DNA of 23,215 nt from Clostridiales bacterium (GTDB lineage Bacteria; Bacillota; Clostridia; Oscillospirales; CAG-272), in NCBI GenBank assembly GCA_004554105.1, contig SFNW01000016.1, positions 1 through 23,215 of the forward strand, written 5' to 3'. The notes beneath the pieces are model-generated. The model was not told the origin of the DNA and searched no databases. It worked only from the letters and a program-made list of their open reading frames with translations. Both the position numbers and the translations under genes were made by a program. This document shows, in pieces, positions 6,880 through 14,272 of this stretch (position 1 is its first letter; every line of letters starts with the position of its first letter).

Positions 6880-8763
6880 TTACAGCGTAAACCCCATTTT
6901 GTTCGTTTTTTTCGCCATCATGCCCGCAAACTCGCGGTCGCTGCCCGCAAGGCGGAAATCCTCCTTCGTCAGCGTCGGGACGCTCCCGCCCTCGAGCCGC
7001 GTGCGCATCGTCGCCTTGCCGTAGGTGCGCTCAAACAGGTTGCGCACAAAGCGTGCGTTGCTGAAGTTCTTGCCGTCGAGTACCGCCTGCGGCAGCGCAT
7101 CGAAGTAGTCGCGCACCACCTCGGCAAAGCCCTCGCCAAGCGTGAATTTCCCCTCACAGAAGCGCATGAAAATGCGGTACAGCGCGTCGCGGTCGTAATT
7201 CGGGAACTCGATGACGTAAGGCATTCGGCTTTCAAGTCCCGGATTTGCCTGCATCAGCGTCTCCATCTCGTCGGGATAGCCCGCCATAATGACCACGAGG
7301 TCGCCGCGATGATTTTCCATTTCGGCAATCAGCGTGTCGACAGCCTCCATGCCGAACGGGTCGCTCTCGCGGTCGCCCTTGTAGAGCGCATACGCCTCGT
7401 CGATGAACAGCACCGAGCCGTAGGCGTCGCGGCAGATTTCCGCCGTGCGCGGCGCGGTCTGCCCGACGTATTTGCCGCAGAGGTCGCGCGCGCTGCGTTC
7501 AAAGAACGCGCCGCGGCGCAAAATGCCCCGCTCCTTGAACAGCTTGCCGAGCGCGCGGGCGACCGTGGTTTTGCCCGTGCCGGGACTGCCGACAAAGCGC
7601 ATGTGCAGCGTGGGGCGCTCGATGCCGCTTTGCTTCGCGTATTCGATCTGCGCGGCAATCTCCTCGATGCGGGCGCGCACCTGCTCCATGCCGACAAGGC
7701 TGTCCAAAATCGCCTCGCCGCTGCGCGCGTCGTATTCGGCGGCGGCGCACAGCGCGGAAAGTTCCTCGGTTTTGATGATGCAGTCGTCGGTGCCGTCCGC
7801 GGCGTCGTAAACCTGCTTTGCGTAAATCATTTCGCGCACGACCTTGTTGACCGTATTGATGCCGTAGAACGCGCCGTCGGATTTTTCACGCTCGATGAGC
7901 GCGTCATACGCCGCCCATGCGTCGTCGGTCATGCCGTAGCCGACCGCCGCAAGCGAGCGGCGCGCACATTCGCGCAGTTCGGCAGGCGACAGCGGCTCAA
8001 AACTGACCGCGCGGACGGTGAGAATGTCGCCGAGCGAGCGGCGGAGCGCTTCAAGCGCGTCGTCCTCGAGGAACGGCACGCGAAAGACGACGATGTTGTC
8101 GGTCGCGTAGTCCTCGATTTTGGCAAGGAAGCGGCGGAACGCGCCGTCATACAGGCGGTCGGTCCACTCGCCGATGTCGACGCAGATGACGTGTCCGCGC
8201 CCGAAGCCCTCGGTCACCAGCTCGCAAAGTTCGCCCTCGTTTTTCTCCTCGGCGGGCAGAACCGCCTCGCGCACACGCCGTCCCTCGCCGAAGCGGAAGA
8301 GTCCGGTTTCATAGAGCAAATCGGCAAACAGTTCGAGCGCGGTGGTCAGTCCCCGCCCCGCGCCGATCGAAAAGAGGTAGCAGCGGCAGGAAAAGACGTC
8401 GAAGGTCGCGTGCTTCCGCGTCAGCGGCGCGACGCTGTACAGCTCGTGCATCAGCCGCTTGTATTCGGGCGAGCCGACAAGCGCGTCGATGCGTTCAATC
8501 GCGCTTGCGGGCGCTTTTTCGGGCAGAATGTCAAACTCCATGCCGCCCGCCGCCGCGCCGTCGAGCGTGAACAGATAGGCGCGAAGCCCGTCGGCGGAGA
8601 GCATTGTCTCCACCTCGGCGGAAAAATCGGTCAGCGTGCGGTCACGCAGCGAAAAGCCGTCGCCGAGCGCCGCCTTTGCCGCCGTGACAAAGCGCAGAAT
8701 CGCCTCGGCGTCGCCGCCGAGCACAAGATCCGCGCGAATCCTGCCGTTCAGAATGTACTTCAC
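6880..8763 (-). CDS. CbbX/SpoVK-like AAA+ ATPase with degenerate first AAA domain
   Basis: This is a 627-residue AAA+ protein starting at GTG8763, with AAGGAG just upstream. The C-terminal half is a complete CbbX/SpoVK-type ATPase: Walker A GSPGTGKT (392-399), a pore-loop region KYVGQT (431-436), Walker B LFIDEAYAL (452-460, Asp455 and Glu456), sensor 1 VVIMAGY (490-496), an arginine-finger region GLESRM (509-514) and a sensor-2 region NARFVRNLFE. Such proteins form hexamers that remodel or unfold partner proteins. Residues about 120-320 look like a second AAA-type module whose P-loop has decayed (GAGRGLTT at 134-141, where the lysine is Leu139). This pseudo-domain may be structural. The N-terminal 110 residues are not recognised. 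It lies between the MATE gene (11 bases) and the sigma gene (18 bases) in one operon. The substrate is unknown. Confidence 0.93.
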   Translation of the reverse strand: MKYILNGRIRADLVLGGDAEAILRFVTAAKAALGDGFSLRDRTLTDFSAEVETMLSADGLRAYLFTLDGAAAGGMEFDILPEKAPASAIERIDALVGSPEYKRLMHELYSVAPLTRKHATFDVFSCRCYLFSIGAGRGLTTALELFADLLYETGLFRFGEGRRVREAVLPAEEKNEGELCELVTEGFGRGHVICVDIGEWTDRLYDGAFRRFLAKIEDYATDNIVVFRVPFLEDDALEALRRSLGDILTVRAVSFEPLSPAELRECARRSLAAVGYGMTDDAWAAYDALIEREKSDGAFYGINTVNKVVREMIYAKQVYDAADGTDDCIIKTEELSALCAAAEYDARSGEAILDSLVGMEQVRARIEEIAAQIEYAKQSGIERPTLHMRFVGSPGTGKTTVARALGKLFKERGILRRGAFFERSARDLCGKYVGQTAPRTAEICRDAYGSVLFIDEAYALYKGDRESDPFGMEAVDTLIAEMENHRGDLVVIMAGYPDEMETLMQANPGLESRMPYVIEFPNYDRDALYRIFMRFCEGKFTLGEGFAEVVRDYFDALPQAVLDGKNFSNARFVRNLFERTYGKATMRTRLEGGSVPTLTKEDFRLAGSDREFAGMMAKKTNKMGFTL

Positions 8764-8774
8764 GTCGTTCTCCT

Positions 8775-10184
8775 TTACGCTTGTTGTTTTTCACCCGTCG
8801 GAATGACGGTATTTGCCCAGCTTCCGCGCTTCAGAAGCACAATGCCGATTAACAGCTTCAAGGCGTCCGAAAGCTGCACGAAGAGATAGACATACGCAAT
8901 CGAAAGCGGTGTAAAGTGGCAGAGCAGATAGGCAAGCGGCGCGGTCACAACCCAGGTAAAAACGCAGTCAAACAGGAAGGTGACTACGGTCTTGCCGCCG
9001 CTGCGAATCGTAAAATAGATGCAGTGCACCAGCGCGTGCATCGGAATCATCAGTCCGGCAAAAATCAGCATCGTTGCCGCGGTGTCCTTGACAATCTGCT
9101 CGGTATTATAGAGCATCGGAATCAGGCGCGCACAGGAAACCAACAGCGCCCCCATGACAATATGCACGGCAAAGGTGACAAACAGCAGTTTGCGGGCAAG
9201 GTCCTTTGCCCCGTCGGGATTTCCGCGCCCGAGCTCACGCCCGACGATAATCGAAACCGCCGTGCCCATCGCAAACATAATGATGCAGAAGAGATTCCAC
9301 GCCGTCGAGGTAATGTTGGCTGCCGCCATCGCGGTCATGCCGAGCGTGGAATAGGAATGTGTGATGGAGGTCATGGCAAGCGACCAAAGCACCTCGTTGA
9401 ACATCAGCGGCGAGCCGGTCACAGCGATGTCGCGCACCAGATGCGCGGGGACGTAGAGCGAGCGGTACGCGCCGCGGATAAAGCCGAAGCGGCTGCTTCT
9501 CAAATGCGTGTACAGCACGACGATCAGCAGCTCGACATAGCGCGAAAGCACGGTCGCAATCGCCGCACCGCGCACGCCGAGACGCGGAAAGCCGAAATGC
9601 CCGAAGATGAGCAGATAGTTGAAGCCGAGGTTGACGAAAATCGCCGTGACGCTGGCAACCATCGGCACAAAGGTCTCGCCGGTCTCGCGCAGCGTGCCGG
9701 CATACGCCTGCACGACAGCAAAGGGCAAAAGCCCGAGCAGCATGACGCCGAAGTAGTCGCGCGTGTAGCCGAGCAGCACCGAAAGGTCAAGGTCGCGGTT
9801 TGCCTCGTTGTTGAAAAACAGCATGACAAGGCGGTCGCCCCACAGCCAAAAGACGGTCATTGCCAAAGCGGTGACGGCAAGGCTGAAGTACATCTTAAAG
9901 CGGAAGGTCTCGCGCAGCCCCTTGTCGTCGCCGACGCCGGCAAACTGGGCGCCGAAAATCGACGCGCCCGAAATGCCGCCGAAAATCGTCAAGTTGAATA
10001 CAAAAATGAGCTGGTTGACGGCGGCGACACTCGTCATCTGCGCAGTGCCGAGTGCGCCGACCATCATGTTGTCGAGCAGATTGACAAGGTTGGTTACGCC
10101 CTGCTGAATAATCAGGGGAAAGACGAGTATGAACAGCATCTTATAGAACGCCTTGTCACCGATGTATTTTTGAATAAATTTCAT
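8775..10184 (-). CDS. MATE family efflux transporter
   Basis: This 469-residue membrane protein of the multidrug and toxic compound extrusion family has about twelve predicted transmembrane helices in two related halves. MATE transporters export cationic or other small molecules in exchange for Na+ or H+. Family features include the N-terminal PLIIQQGVTNLVNLLDNMMVG region, the GxxGA patch near residue 78, and the second-half segment with PLMFNEVLWSLAM and GTAVSIIVGRELGRG. The substrate is not predictable. It is the first gene of the seven-gene operon: GAGGA lies before ATG10184, and a promoter (-35 TTGCTT at 10238-10243, -10 TATGAT at 10215-10220) lies directly upstream. A transporter heading a sigma/AAA+ operon is unusual and could suggest a stress or export response, but that is inference. 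Confidence 0.95.
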   Translation of the reverse strand: MKFIQKYIGDKAFYKMLFILVFPLIIQQGVTNLVNLLDNMMVGALGTAQMTSVAAVNQLIFVFNLTIFGGISGASIFGAQFAGVGDDKGLRETFRFKMYFSLAVTALAMTVFWLWGDRLVMLFFNNEANRDLDLSVLLGYTRDYFGVMLLGLLPFAVVQAYAGTLRETGETFVPMVASVTAIFVNLGFNYLLIFGHFGFPRLGVRGAAIATVLSRYVELLIVVLYTHLRSSRFGFIRGAYRSLYVPAHLVRDIAVTGSPLMFNEVLWSLAMTSITHSYSTLGMTAMAAANITSTAWNLFCIIMFAMGTAVSIIVGRELGRGNPDGAKDLARKLLFVTFAVHIVMGALLVSCARLIPMLYNTEQIVKDTAATMLIFAGLMIPMHALVHCIYFTIRSGGKTVVTFLFDCVFTWVVTAPLAYLLCHFTPLSIAYVYLFVQLSDALKLLIGIVLLKRGSWANTVIPTGEKQQA

Positions 10185-10214
10185 AGTAAATCCTCTAAAT
10201 TTCTCTTACCTTCT

Positions 10215-10243
10215 ATCATAGCGCAAAGCGGCGAAAAAAGCAA
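10215..10243 (-). promoter_or_regulatory. Sigma-A-type promoter of the MATE operon
   Basis: Read on the minus strand, TTGCTT (10238-10243) and TATGAT (10215-10220) are separated by exactly 17 bases. The -10 has five of six consensus bases and the -35 four. Transcription would start near 10208, about 25 bases before the MATE start. The -35 box lies inside the T run and stem of the upstream kinase terminator. Confidence 0.75.
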
Positions 10244-10266
10244 GCGGAAACGAACTTCCGCTTGCT
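10234..10266 (-). terminator. Intrinsic terminator of the SulP-DUF5662-kinase unit
   Basis: On the minus strand, 28 bases after the kinase stop, an 11-bp perfect stem AGCAAGCGGAA/TTCCGCTTGCT (10256-10266 with 10239-10249, 6-base loop) is followed at once by T6 (10234-10239). This is a textbook intrinsic terminator. Its 3' arm and T run overlap the next gene's -35 element. Confidence 0.9.
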
Positions 10267-10293
10267 AATCCTTTTGTCGGGTTTCGGTTTCGG

Positions 10294-11322
10294 TCAGCGA
10301 ATCATTTCGTCCTGCTTGCCGGACGACTTGTGGGCGCGGATAACGCCCTCGATTTCGTCGATGCTGCTTGCGGGCAGGTCGCCGAGAATCGTGTTCTTGA
10401 CGGCGGACAGCGCGTTGCCGATTTCAAGCGCACGGCGGATGTCGCCGCACTTGACAAGACCGTACAAAACGCCCGCAATATAGGCGTCGCCGCTGCCGAT
10501 GCGGTCGATGACCTCAATGCCCATGTACGGCGGCTCTTCGTAGAATTCGTCCTCGAACAGAATCTTCGAGCCGAAGTTGTGGCGCATCGGGCTGACGACC
10601 TCGCGCTGTGTCGTGGCGACGAGCGTGCAGCCGTAGTCCTTCGCGTAGCCGCGCATGATTTCCTCAAGCGTGCCCACGCGTCTGAGCATTCTGCGCGAGG
10701 TTTCCTCCGAGACAAACAGAAAGTCGACATAGGGGAAAACCGACTCGACGACCTTCTTTGCCTCCTCCTCGCTCCAAAGCGTGGCGCGATAATTGACGTC
10801 GAACGAAATCTTCGCCCCCGCCGCCTTGAAACGGCGAATCGCCTCAATGGCGGTCGCGCGCAGTCCCTCGCCGATGGCGAGCGAAATGCTGCTGACATGG
10901 AAGATTTTCGTCTTTTCGTAAATGTCCGCGGGAATCTCGTCAATCGTCAGCGTCGTCGCCGACGAGCCGGCGCGGTCGTAAATGACCGCGGATTTGCGCG
11001 GGTACGCGCCGCTCTCGGAATAGTAGATGCCGAGCCGCTTTGCGGGCGAATCGTCATACACGATATAGTCGTCGCTCACGTCGCCGTAGCGGACGCGGTT
11101 GCGGATAAAATGCCCCAGTTTGCCGGACGGCAGTTTAGTCAGAAGCGCACTGCGCGCGCCGAGCATCGCCGCGCCCGAAGCGACGTTCAGTTCGGTTCCC
11201 GCCGCCTCTTTTTCAAAGACCTCGCTCTGCGAAATCTTTTCTTTATTCGGCGCGGACAGGCGAAGCATGACTTCGCCGAGTCCGATAATGTCAAATTCGG
11301 TATTTTGCTTGAGTGTCAGCAT
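10294..11322 (-). CDS. kdgK: PfkB-family sugar kinase, probably 2-keto-3-deoxygluconate kinase
   Basis: This 342-residue ribokinase/PfkB-family kinase begins with the family's first signature region (GLGEVMLRLSAP and GGTELN-like GTELNVASG near 42-50) and ends with the active-site motif DRIGSGDAYIAG (273-284). In that motif, Gly276-Ser-Gly-Asp279 forms the anion hole and the catalytic base. The FDVNYRATLW segment (174-183) and the overall length resemble 2-keto-3-deoxygluconate kinases, which phosphorylate KDG from uronate and pectin breakdown, but a related sugar kinase cannot be excluded. GGAGGA precedes ATG11322. It follows the DUF5662 gene by 22 bases and is followed by a strong terminator. 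No KDPG aldolase or uronate genes are nearby, so the KDG assignment rests on sequence alone. Confidence 0.88.
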   Translation of the reverse strand: MLTLKQNTEFDIIGLGEVMLRLSAPNKEKISQSEVFEKEAAGTELNVASGAAMLGARSALLTKLPSGKLGHFIRNRVRYGDVSDDYIVYDDSPAKRLGIYYSESGAYPRKSAVIYDRAGSSATTLTIDEIPADIYEKTKIFHVSSISLAIGEGLRATAIEAIRRFKAAGAKISFDVNYRATLWSEEEAKKVVESVFPYVDFLFVSEETSRRMLRRVGTLEEIMRGYAKDYGCTLVATTQREVVSPMRHNFGSKILFEDEFYEEPPYMGIEVIDRIGSGDAYIAGVLYGLVKCGDIRRALEIGNALSAVKNTILGDLPASSIDEIEGVIRAHKSSGKQDEMIR

Positions 11323-11344
11323 ACTGTCCTCCGCTGAATATCCT

Positions 11345-11884
11345 TTAATACTCTTTGTTTTCTTTTATGAGTTTGCGCATATAGGCAAACGCCTTGTCCT
11401 CTCCCTCGTCTGCAACCATTGTAAGCAGCTTTTCGCAAAGCGCCGAGGTCTCGGGGTGAATCGTGCGATGGCTCTTGCCGCGCACGAAATAATCGAGCGC
11501 GGAAGAATCGGTGTAGGCGTCGCCGAGATAGATTTTGCTTGCCGCCATGCGGTCGCAGACCATTTCAATCACATAGCGCAGCGGCATTTTCACAGGACCG
11601 ACGCGCCGCTCGACCGGAATGTAGTCCGACCAGTATTCAAAGTGATGCTTGTTCCGCCCCTTGTGGTGCAGCCACGCCGCCGAATAGCCCTTTGCCTTGC
11701 GCTCCAGCTCGTTCGGACTGCGCGTGCCGACAAAGTAGCGCGCGCCGGGGATAAACTCGCTCGGCGAATACTTTGACAAGTCGTGCCGCAATCCCTGCCA
11801 AAGGATACCCGCACGGCGGCAGTTGCGAATCACGGCGTGCCTGTGGCGCGTGATGACCCTGAAATGTCCGATAACCTTGTTCAT
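11345..11884 (-). CDS. DUF5662 family protein
   Basis: This 179-residue protein matches what I recall of the DUF5662 family, which is widespread in Firmicutes and phages and has no established function. Visible conserved features are His34-Asp35 in RHDLSKYSPSEF, the YFxGxRSP segment (50-57) and a histidine-rich block WLHHKGRNKHHFEYW (71-85). The many His, Asp and Glu residues suggest metal binding or an HD-like fold, but activity is unproven. There is no signal peptide or membrane segment. Its start has only a weak upstream site (AAGG), and it lies 29 bases after the SulP gene and 22 before the kinase, so it is probably expressed from the SulP promoter. Confidence 0.85.
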   Translation of the reverse strand: MNKVIGHFRVITRHRHAVIRNCRRAGILWQGLRHDLSKYSPSEFIPGARYFVGTRSPNELERKAKGYSAAWLHHKGRNKHHFEYWSDYIPVERRVGPVKMPLRYVIEMVCDRMAASKIYLGDAYTDSSALDYFVRGKSHRTIHPETSALCEKLLTMVADEGEDKAFAYMRKLIKENKEY

Positions 11885-11913
11885 GAAACCCTAACCTTCA
11901 AAAAAGTTTCGAT

Positions 11914-13497
11914 TTACTCTTCGCAGAGCGCGGCGCAGTCAAATTCCGCGTGCGCGAGTTCTCGCCGCACGCGGTCGGACAGACCGACAAAGACGACCGA
12001 TGCGCCGCTTTCGGTAAGCGTGCCGACAAGTTCGCCGAGCGTGCCGACAACGGTGAGGTCGAGATAGGAAACGCCCGAGAAGTCAAATACATAGTTCGCA
12101 AAGCCCGTCTTTGCCCCGACCGCCGCGCGGAGCGTCTCCGCAAAGGCGAAATAACAGGTGCCCGACAGGCGGAAGGTCAGTGTGTCGCCCTTCTCCTCGC
12201 TGTCGATTTTCGCACGGCAAAGTTCAAAGAGCAGCAGGACAAACGCAAGCGCCACGCCGATTAAAATAGCGTAGGTCAAATCGAGCAGGACAGTCGCCGC
12301 GCAGGTCACGGCAAATTGCAGAGCCGCGCCGCGCTGCTTGCCCGTAAAGTAGGAGCGAATCGTCGCAAAATCGTTCATGCGGAACGCGGTCACCGCCAGC
12401 ACGCCCGCCAGCGCCGCGTAAGGCACCATGCCGATAGCGCCCGACAGGACGAACACGCAGGCAATCAGGAACAGCGACTGAAAAACCGCAGTCAGGCGCG
12501 TTCTGCCGCCGCTCTTGACGGCGACGCTGGTGCGCGCGATAGCGGCGGTCGACGGCACGCCGCCGAAGAACGGAATCACCATGTTGCCGACGCCTTGGGC
12601 AATCAGTTCGATGTCCGAATCAAAGACTTCTTTTTTCATGTTCGCGGCGCAGGTCCCGCAGAGCAGGCTCTCGACCATGCCGAGGAGCGCAATCGTCACC
12701 GCGCTGCCCGCCACGTCGGCGAGCATCTCGGGCGTGACGGCGGAGAACTCCAGCCGCACCGAATTGACAAGCGAGGACGGAATCTGCCCGATGGTGCGCA
12801 CACCGGGATTCCAGACTGCGCAGAGTGCCGTCACGGCGATAATCGCCGCAAGGCTGCCCGGGATAAACTTCCCCGCCTTCTTGGGGTAAAACGCCATGAC
12901 CGCCACGGCAAGCAGCGAAAACAGCACGGCATAAAGATTGATATTGTCGAGTTCGCGGCTGAAGAAGCAGACGACCTTGTCGAGCGTCGTCTCACCCGTG
13001 AGCGTCACACCGAAGAAATTGCCGAGCTGCCCGAGCGCGATGACTACCGCGATGCCCGAGGTAAAGCCGACAACGACCGGACGCGGGATAAAGCGAATCA
13101 GCCGCCCGAAGCGGAACAGCCCCATCAGCAGCAGAATCGCACCCGCGATAAAGCAGGCAAGAAACATACCGAGAAGCCCGTGCTTACCCGCGACGATGCC
13201 GCCGAGAATGACGGTCATCGCGCCGGTCGGACCTGAAATCTGAAAACTGCCGCCCCCGAGCAGACCGCTGACGATACCCGCGACAATCGCGGTAATCATT
13301 CCCGCCGCAACGCCGACGGCGGCATATTCGGCACTGACGCTCGCCGCGCCGAACGCAAGGGCAAGCGGCAGCGCGACCGCGCCGACCGTCACGCCTGCGA
13401 TAAAGTCGGCAAGCAAGGCGGAAGCATTGTAGCCGTGAAATTCGTTTTTAAGAAGTGAAATATACCGTTTTACAAGTGAAGAGCGATTCTTTGCCAT
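11914..13497 (-). CDS. SulP family anion transporter with STAS domain
   Basis: This is a 527-residue SulP/SLC26-type transporter for sulfate, bicarbonate or other inorganic or dicarboxylate anions. The start ATG13497 (MAKNRSS) is chosen over an in-frame ATG at 13566 because GGAG lies just upstream of it and because the promoter (-10 at 13538-13543) lies inside the would-be extension. The membrane part holds about 10-14 helices and the family motif FQISGPTGAMTVIL. The C-terminal ~85 residues form a STAS domain (from DTLTFRLSG to the end, with FDFSGVSYLDLTVVGTL), which in this family regulates transport. The ion carried cannot be read from sequence. It is first in a unit with DUF5662 and a sugar kinase. 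Confidence 0.95.
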   Translation of the reverse strand: MAKNRSSLVKRYISLLKNEFHGYNASALLADFIAGVTVGAVALPLALAFGAASVSAEYAAVGVAAGMITAIVAGIVSGLLGGGSFQISGPTGAMTVILGGIVAGKHGLLGMFLACFIAGAILLLMGLFRFGRLIRFIPRPVVVGFTSGIAVVIALGQLGNFFGVTLTGETTLDKVVCFFSRELDNINLYAVLFSLLAVAVMAFYPKKAGKFIPGSLAAIIAVTALCAVWNPGVRTIGQIPSSLVNSVRLEFSAVTPEMLADVAGSAVTIALLGMVESLLCGTCAANMKKEVFDSDIELIAQGVGNMVIPFFGGVPSTAAIARTSVAVKSGGRTRLTAVFQSLFLIACVFVLSGAIGMVPYAALAGVLAVTAFRMNDFATIRSYFTGKQRGAALQFAVTCAATVLLDLTYAILIGVALAFVLLLFELCRAKIDSEEKGDTLTFRLSGTCYFAFAETLRAAVGAKTGFANYVFDFSGVSYLDLTVVGTLGELVGTLTESGASVVFVGLSDRVRRELAHAEFDCAALCEE

Positions 13498-13537
13498 AGT
13501 ATTCTCCGCTTTCTGATGCAATTTGCGTAACAGAAAT

Positions 13538-13566
13538 ATTGTAGCACAGGCAAAGCGTGAAATCAA
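13538..13566 (-). promoter_or_regulatory. Sigma-A-type promoter of the SulP unit
   Basis: On the minus strand, TTGATT (13561-13566) and TACAAT (13538-13543) are 17 bases apart, placing the start of transcription near 13531. Phased A-tracts lie immediately upstream (13572-13619), in the position of an UP element. Confidence 0.8.
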
Positions 13567-13571
13567 CCGCG

Positions 13572-13619
13572 TTTTTCACGGTTTTTTGCGGTTTTTCGCG
13601 CGATTTTTCGGGCGCTTTT
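13572..13619 (-). promoter_or_regulatory. Phased A-tracts upstream of the SulP promoter
   Basis: Five runs of four to six A on the minus strand (T runs on the plus strand starting at 13572, 13582, 13592, 13604 and 13616) recur every 10-12 bases, separated by GC-rich spacers. Such phasing is known to bend DNA. The nearest tract is six bases upstream of the -35 box, suggesting an UP element or curved activator. The stretch fills the whole gap after the phosphopantetheinyl transferase stop. Confidence 0.6.
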
Positions 13620-14272
13620 CAGTCGAGCGGCGCAAGAACGGCGAGCGCGTGCGAAACAAAGGCGTCAAGGTCAAGGCTCCGCACTTCGGCATCTGCCGCA
13701 TTTTCGGCAGAGAGTGCCGCGATATGCCTGCCGAAGTCAAAGACGCGGCTTTCGTCCGCGGCGGCGGGCGAAAGCAAATCAACCGCAGTCAGCGTGTCGG
13801 CAAGACTGCCGCCGAACCGCTTGAAATATGCCTCCTTGCGTGTCCAAATCTCAAAAAAGTGCATATCGGACACTTCGGCATACCGCCGCTCGGCTTCGGA
13901 AAAGAAGCGCTTTGCCACGCCGCGCGGCGCGCTTCGCAGCCGCTCGATGTCCGCGCCGCAGGGCGCGGCGCAAACTGCGGCACAGACCGCGCCCTCGGTG
14001 TGCGAAAGGCTGAAATGAAAGCTCTCCGTGCCGCAGAGATACGGCTTGCCGTCCGCAAGCGCAAAGCTTAAATCGGTATTGGCTAAGCCGAGCGCTTCGC
14101 ACGCCGCCGCGCGGACAAGCAGCGCGGCAAGCAGCGCATTTTTGCGGTCGGTGTCGCGCCGCAGACGCGCGATGCGACAACGCCGCGCGGGCGAAACGCG
14201 ACAAAGCAGTTGCTCGGCAGCCGTCCCGTCAAGCGCGCCGTCGGTCGGCAGAAAGTACAGGGTGGTTTTCAT
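13619..14272 (-). CDS. Sfp-type 4'-phosphopantetheinyl transferase
   Basis: This 217-residue enzyme transfers the phosphopantetheine arm from coenzyme A to a conserved serine of acyl, peptidyl or aryl carrier proteins. The Sfp/Gsp core is present: FSLSHTEG with His91, the magnesium-binding pair Asp108 and Glu110 in GADIER, FSEAERRY with Glu127, and the W-x2-KEA-x2-K signature (Trp143, Lys146, Glu147, Lys151). The length is typical of Sfp-type rather than AcpS-type enzymes. No polyketide or peptide synthetase is in this window, so its carrier protein lies elsewhere. The start overlaps the stop of the upstream unknown gene by four bases (ATGA) and has no clear ribosome binding site of its own, consistent with coupled translation. 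No convincing terminator follows it. Confidence 0.95.
   Translation of the reverse strand: MKTTLYFLPTDGALDGTAAEQLLCRVSPARRCRIARLRRDTDRKNALLAALLVRAAACEALGLANTDLSFALADGKPYLCGTESFHFSLSHTEGAVCAAVCAAPCGADIERLRSAPRGVAKRFFSEAERRYAEVSDMHFFEIWTRKEAYFKRFGGSLADTLTAVDLLSPAAADESRVFDFGRHIAALSAENAADAEVRSLDLDAFVSHALAVLAPLD

Noticed and set aside
6844..8889. A 681-codon open frame on the plus strand, and other long frames opposite polA (1524-3434) and SulP (12316-13236)
   Set aside because: They are antisense to genes with clear family motifs, have Arg/His/Gln-rich low-complexity composition typical of the opposite strand of GC-rich genes, and lack ribosome binding sites.
13498..13566. N-terminal extension of the SulP protein by 23 residues
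   Set aside because: The extension contains the -10 and -35 boxes, and the ribosome binding site is next to ATG13497.
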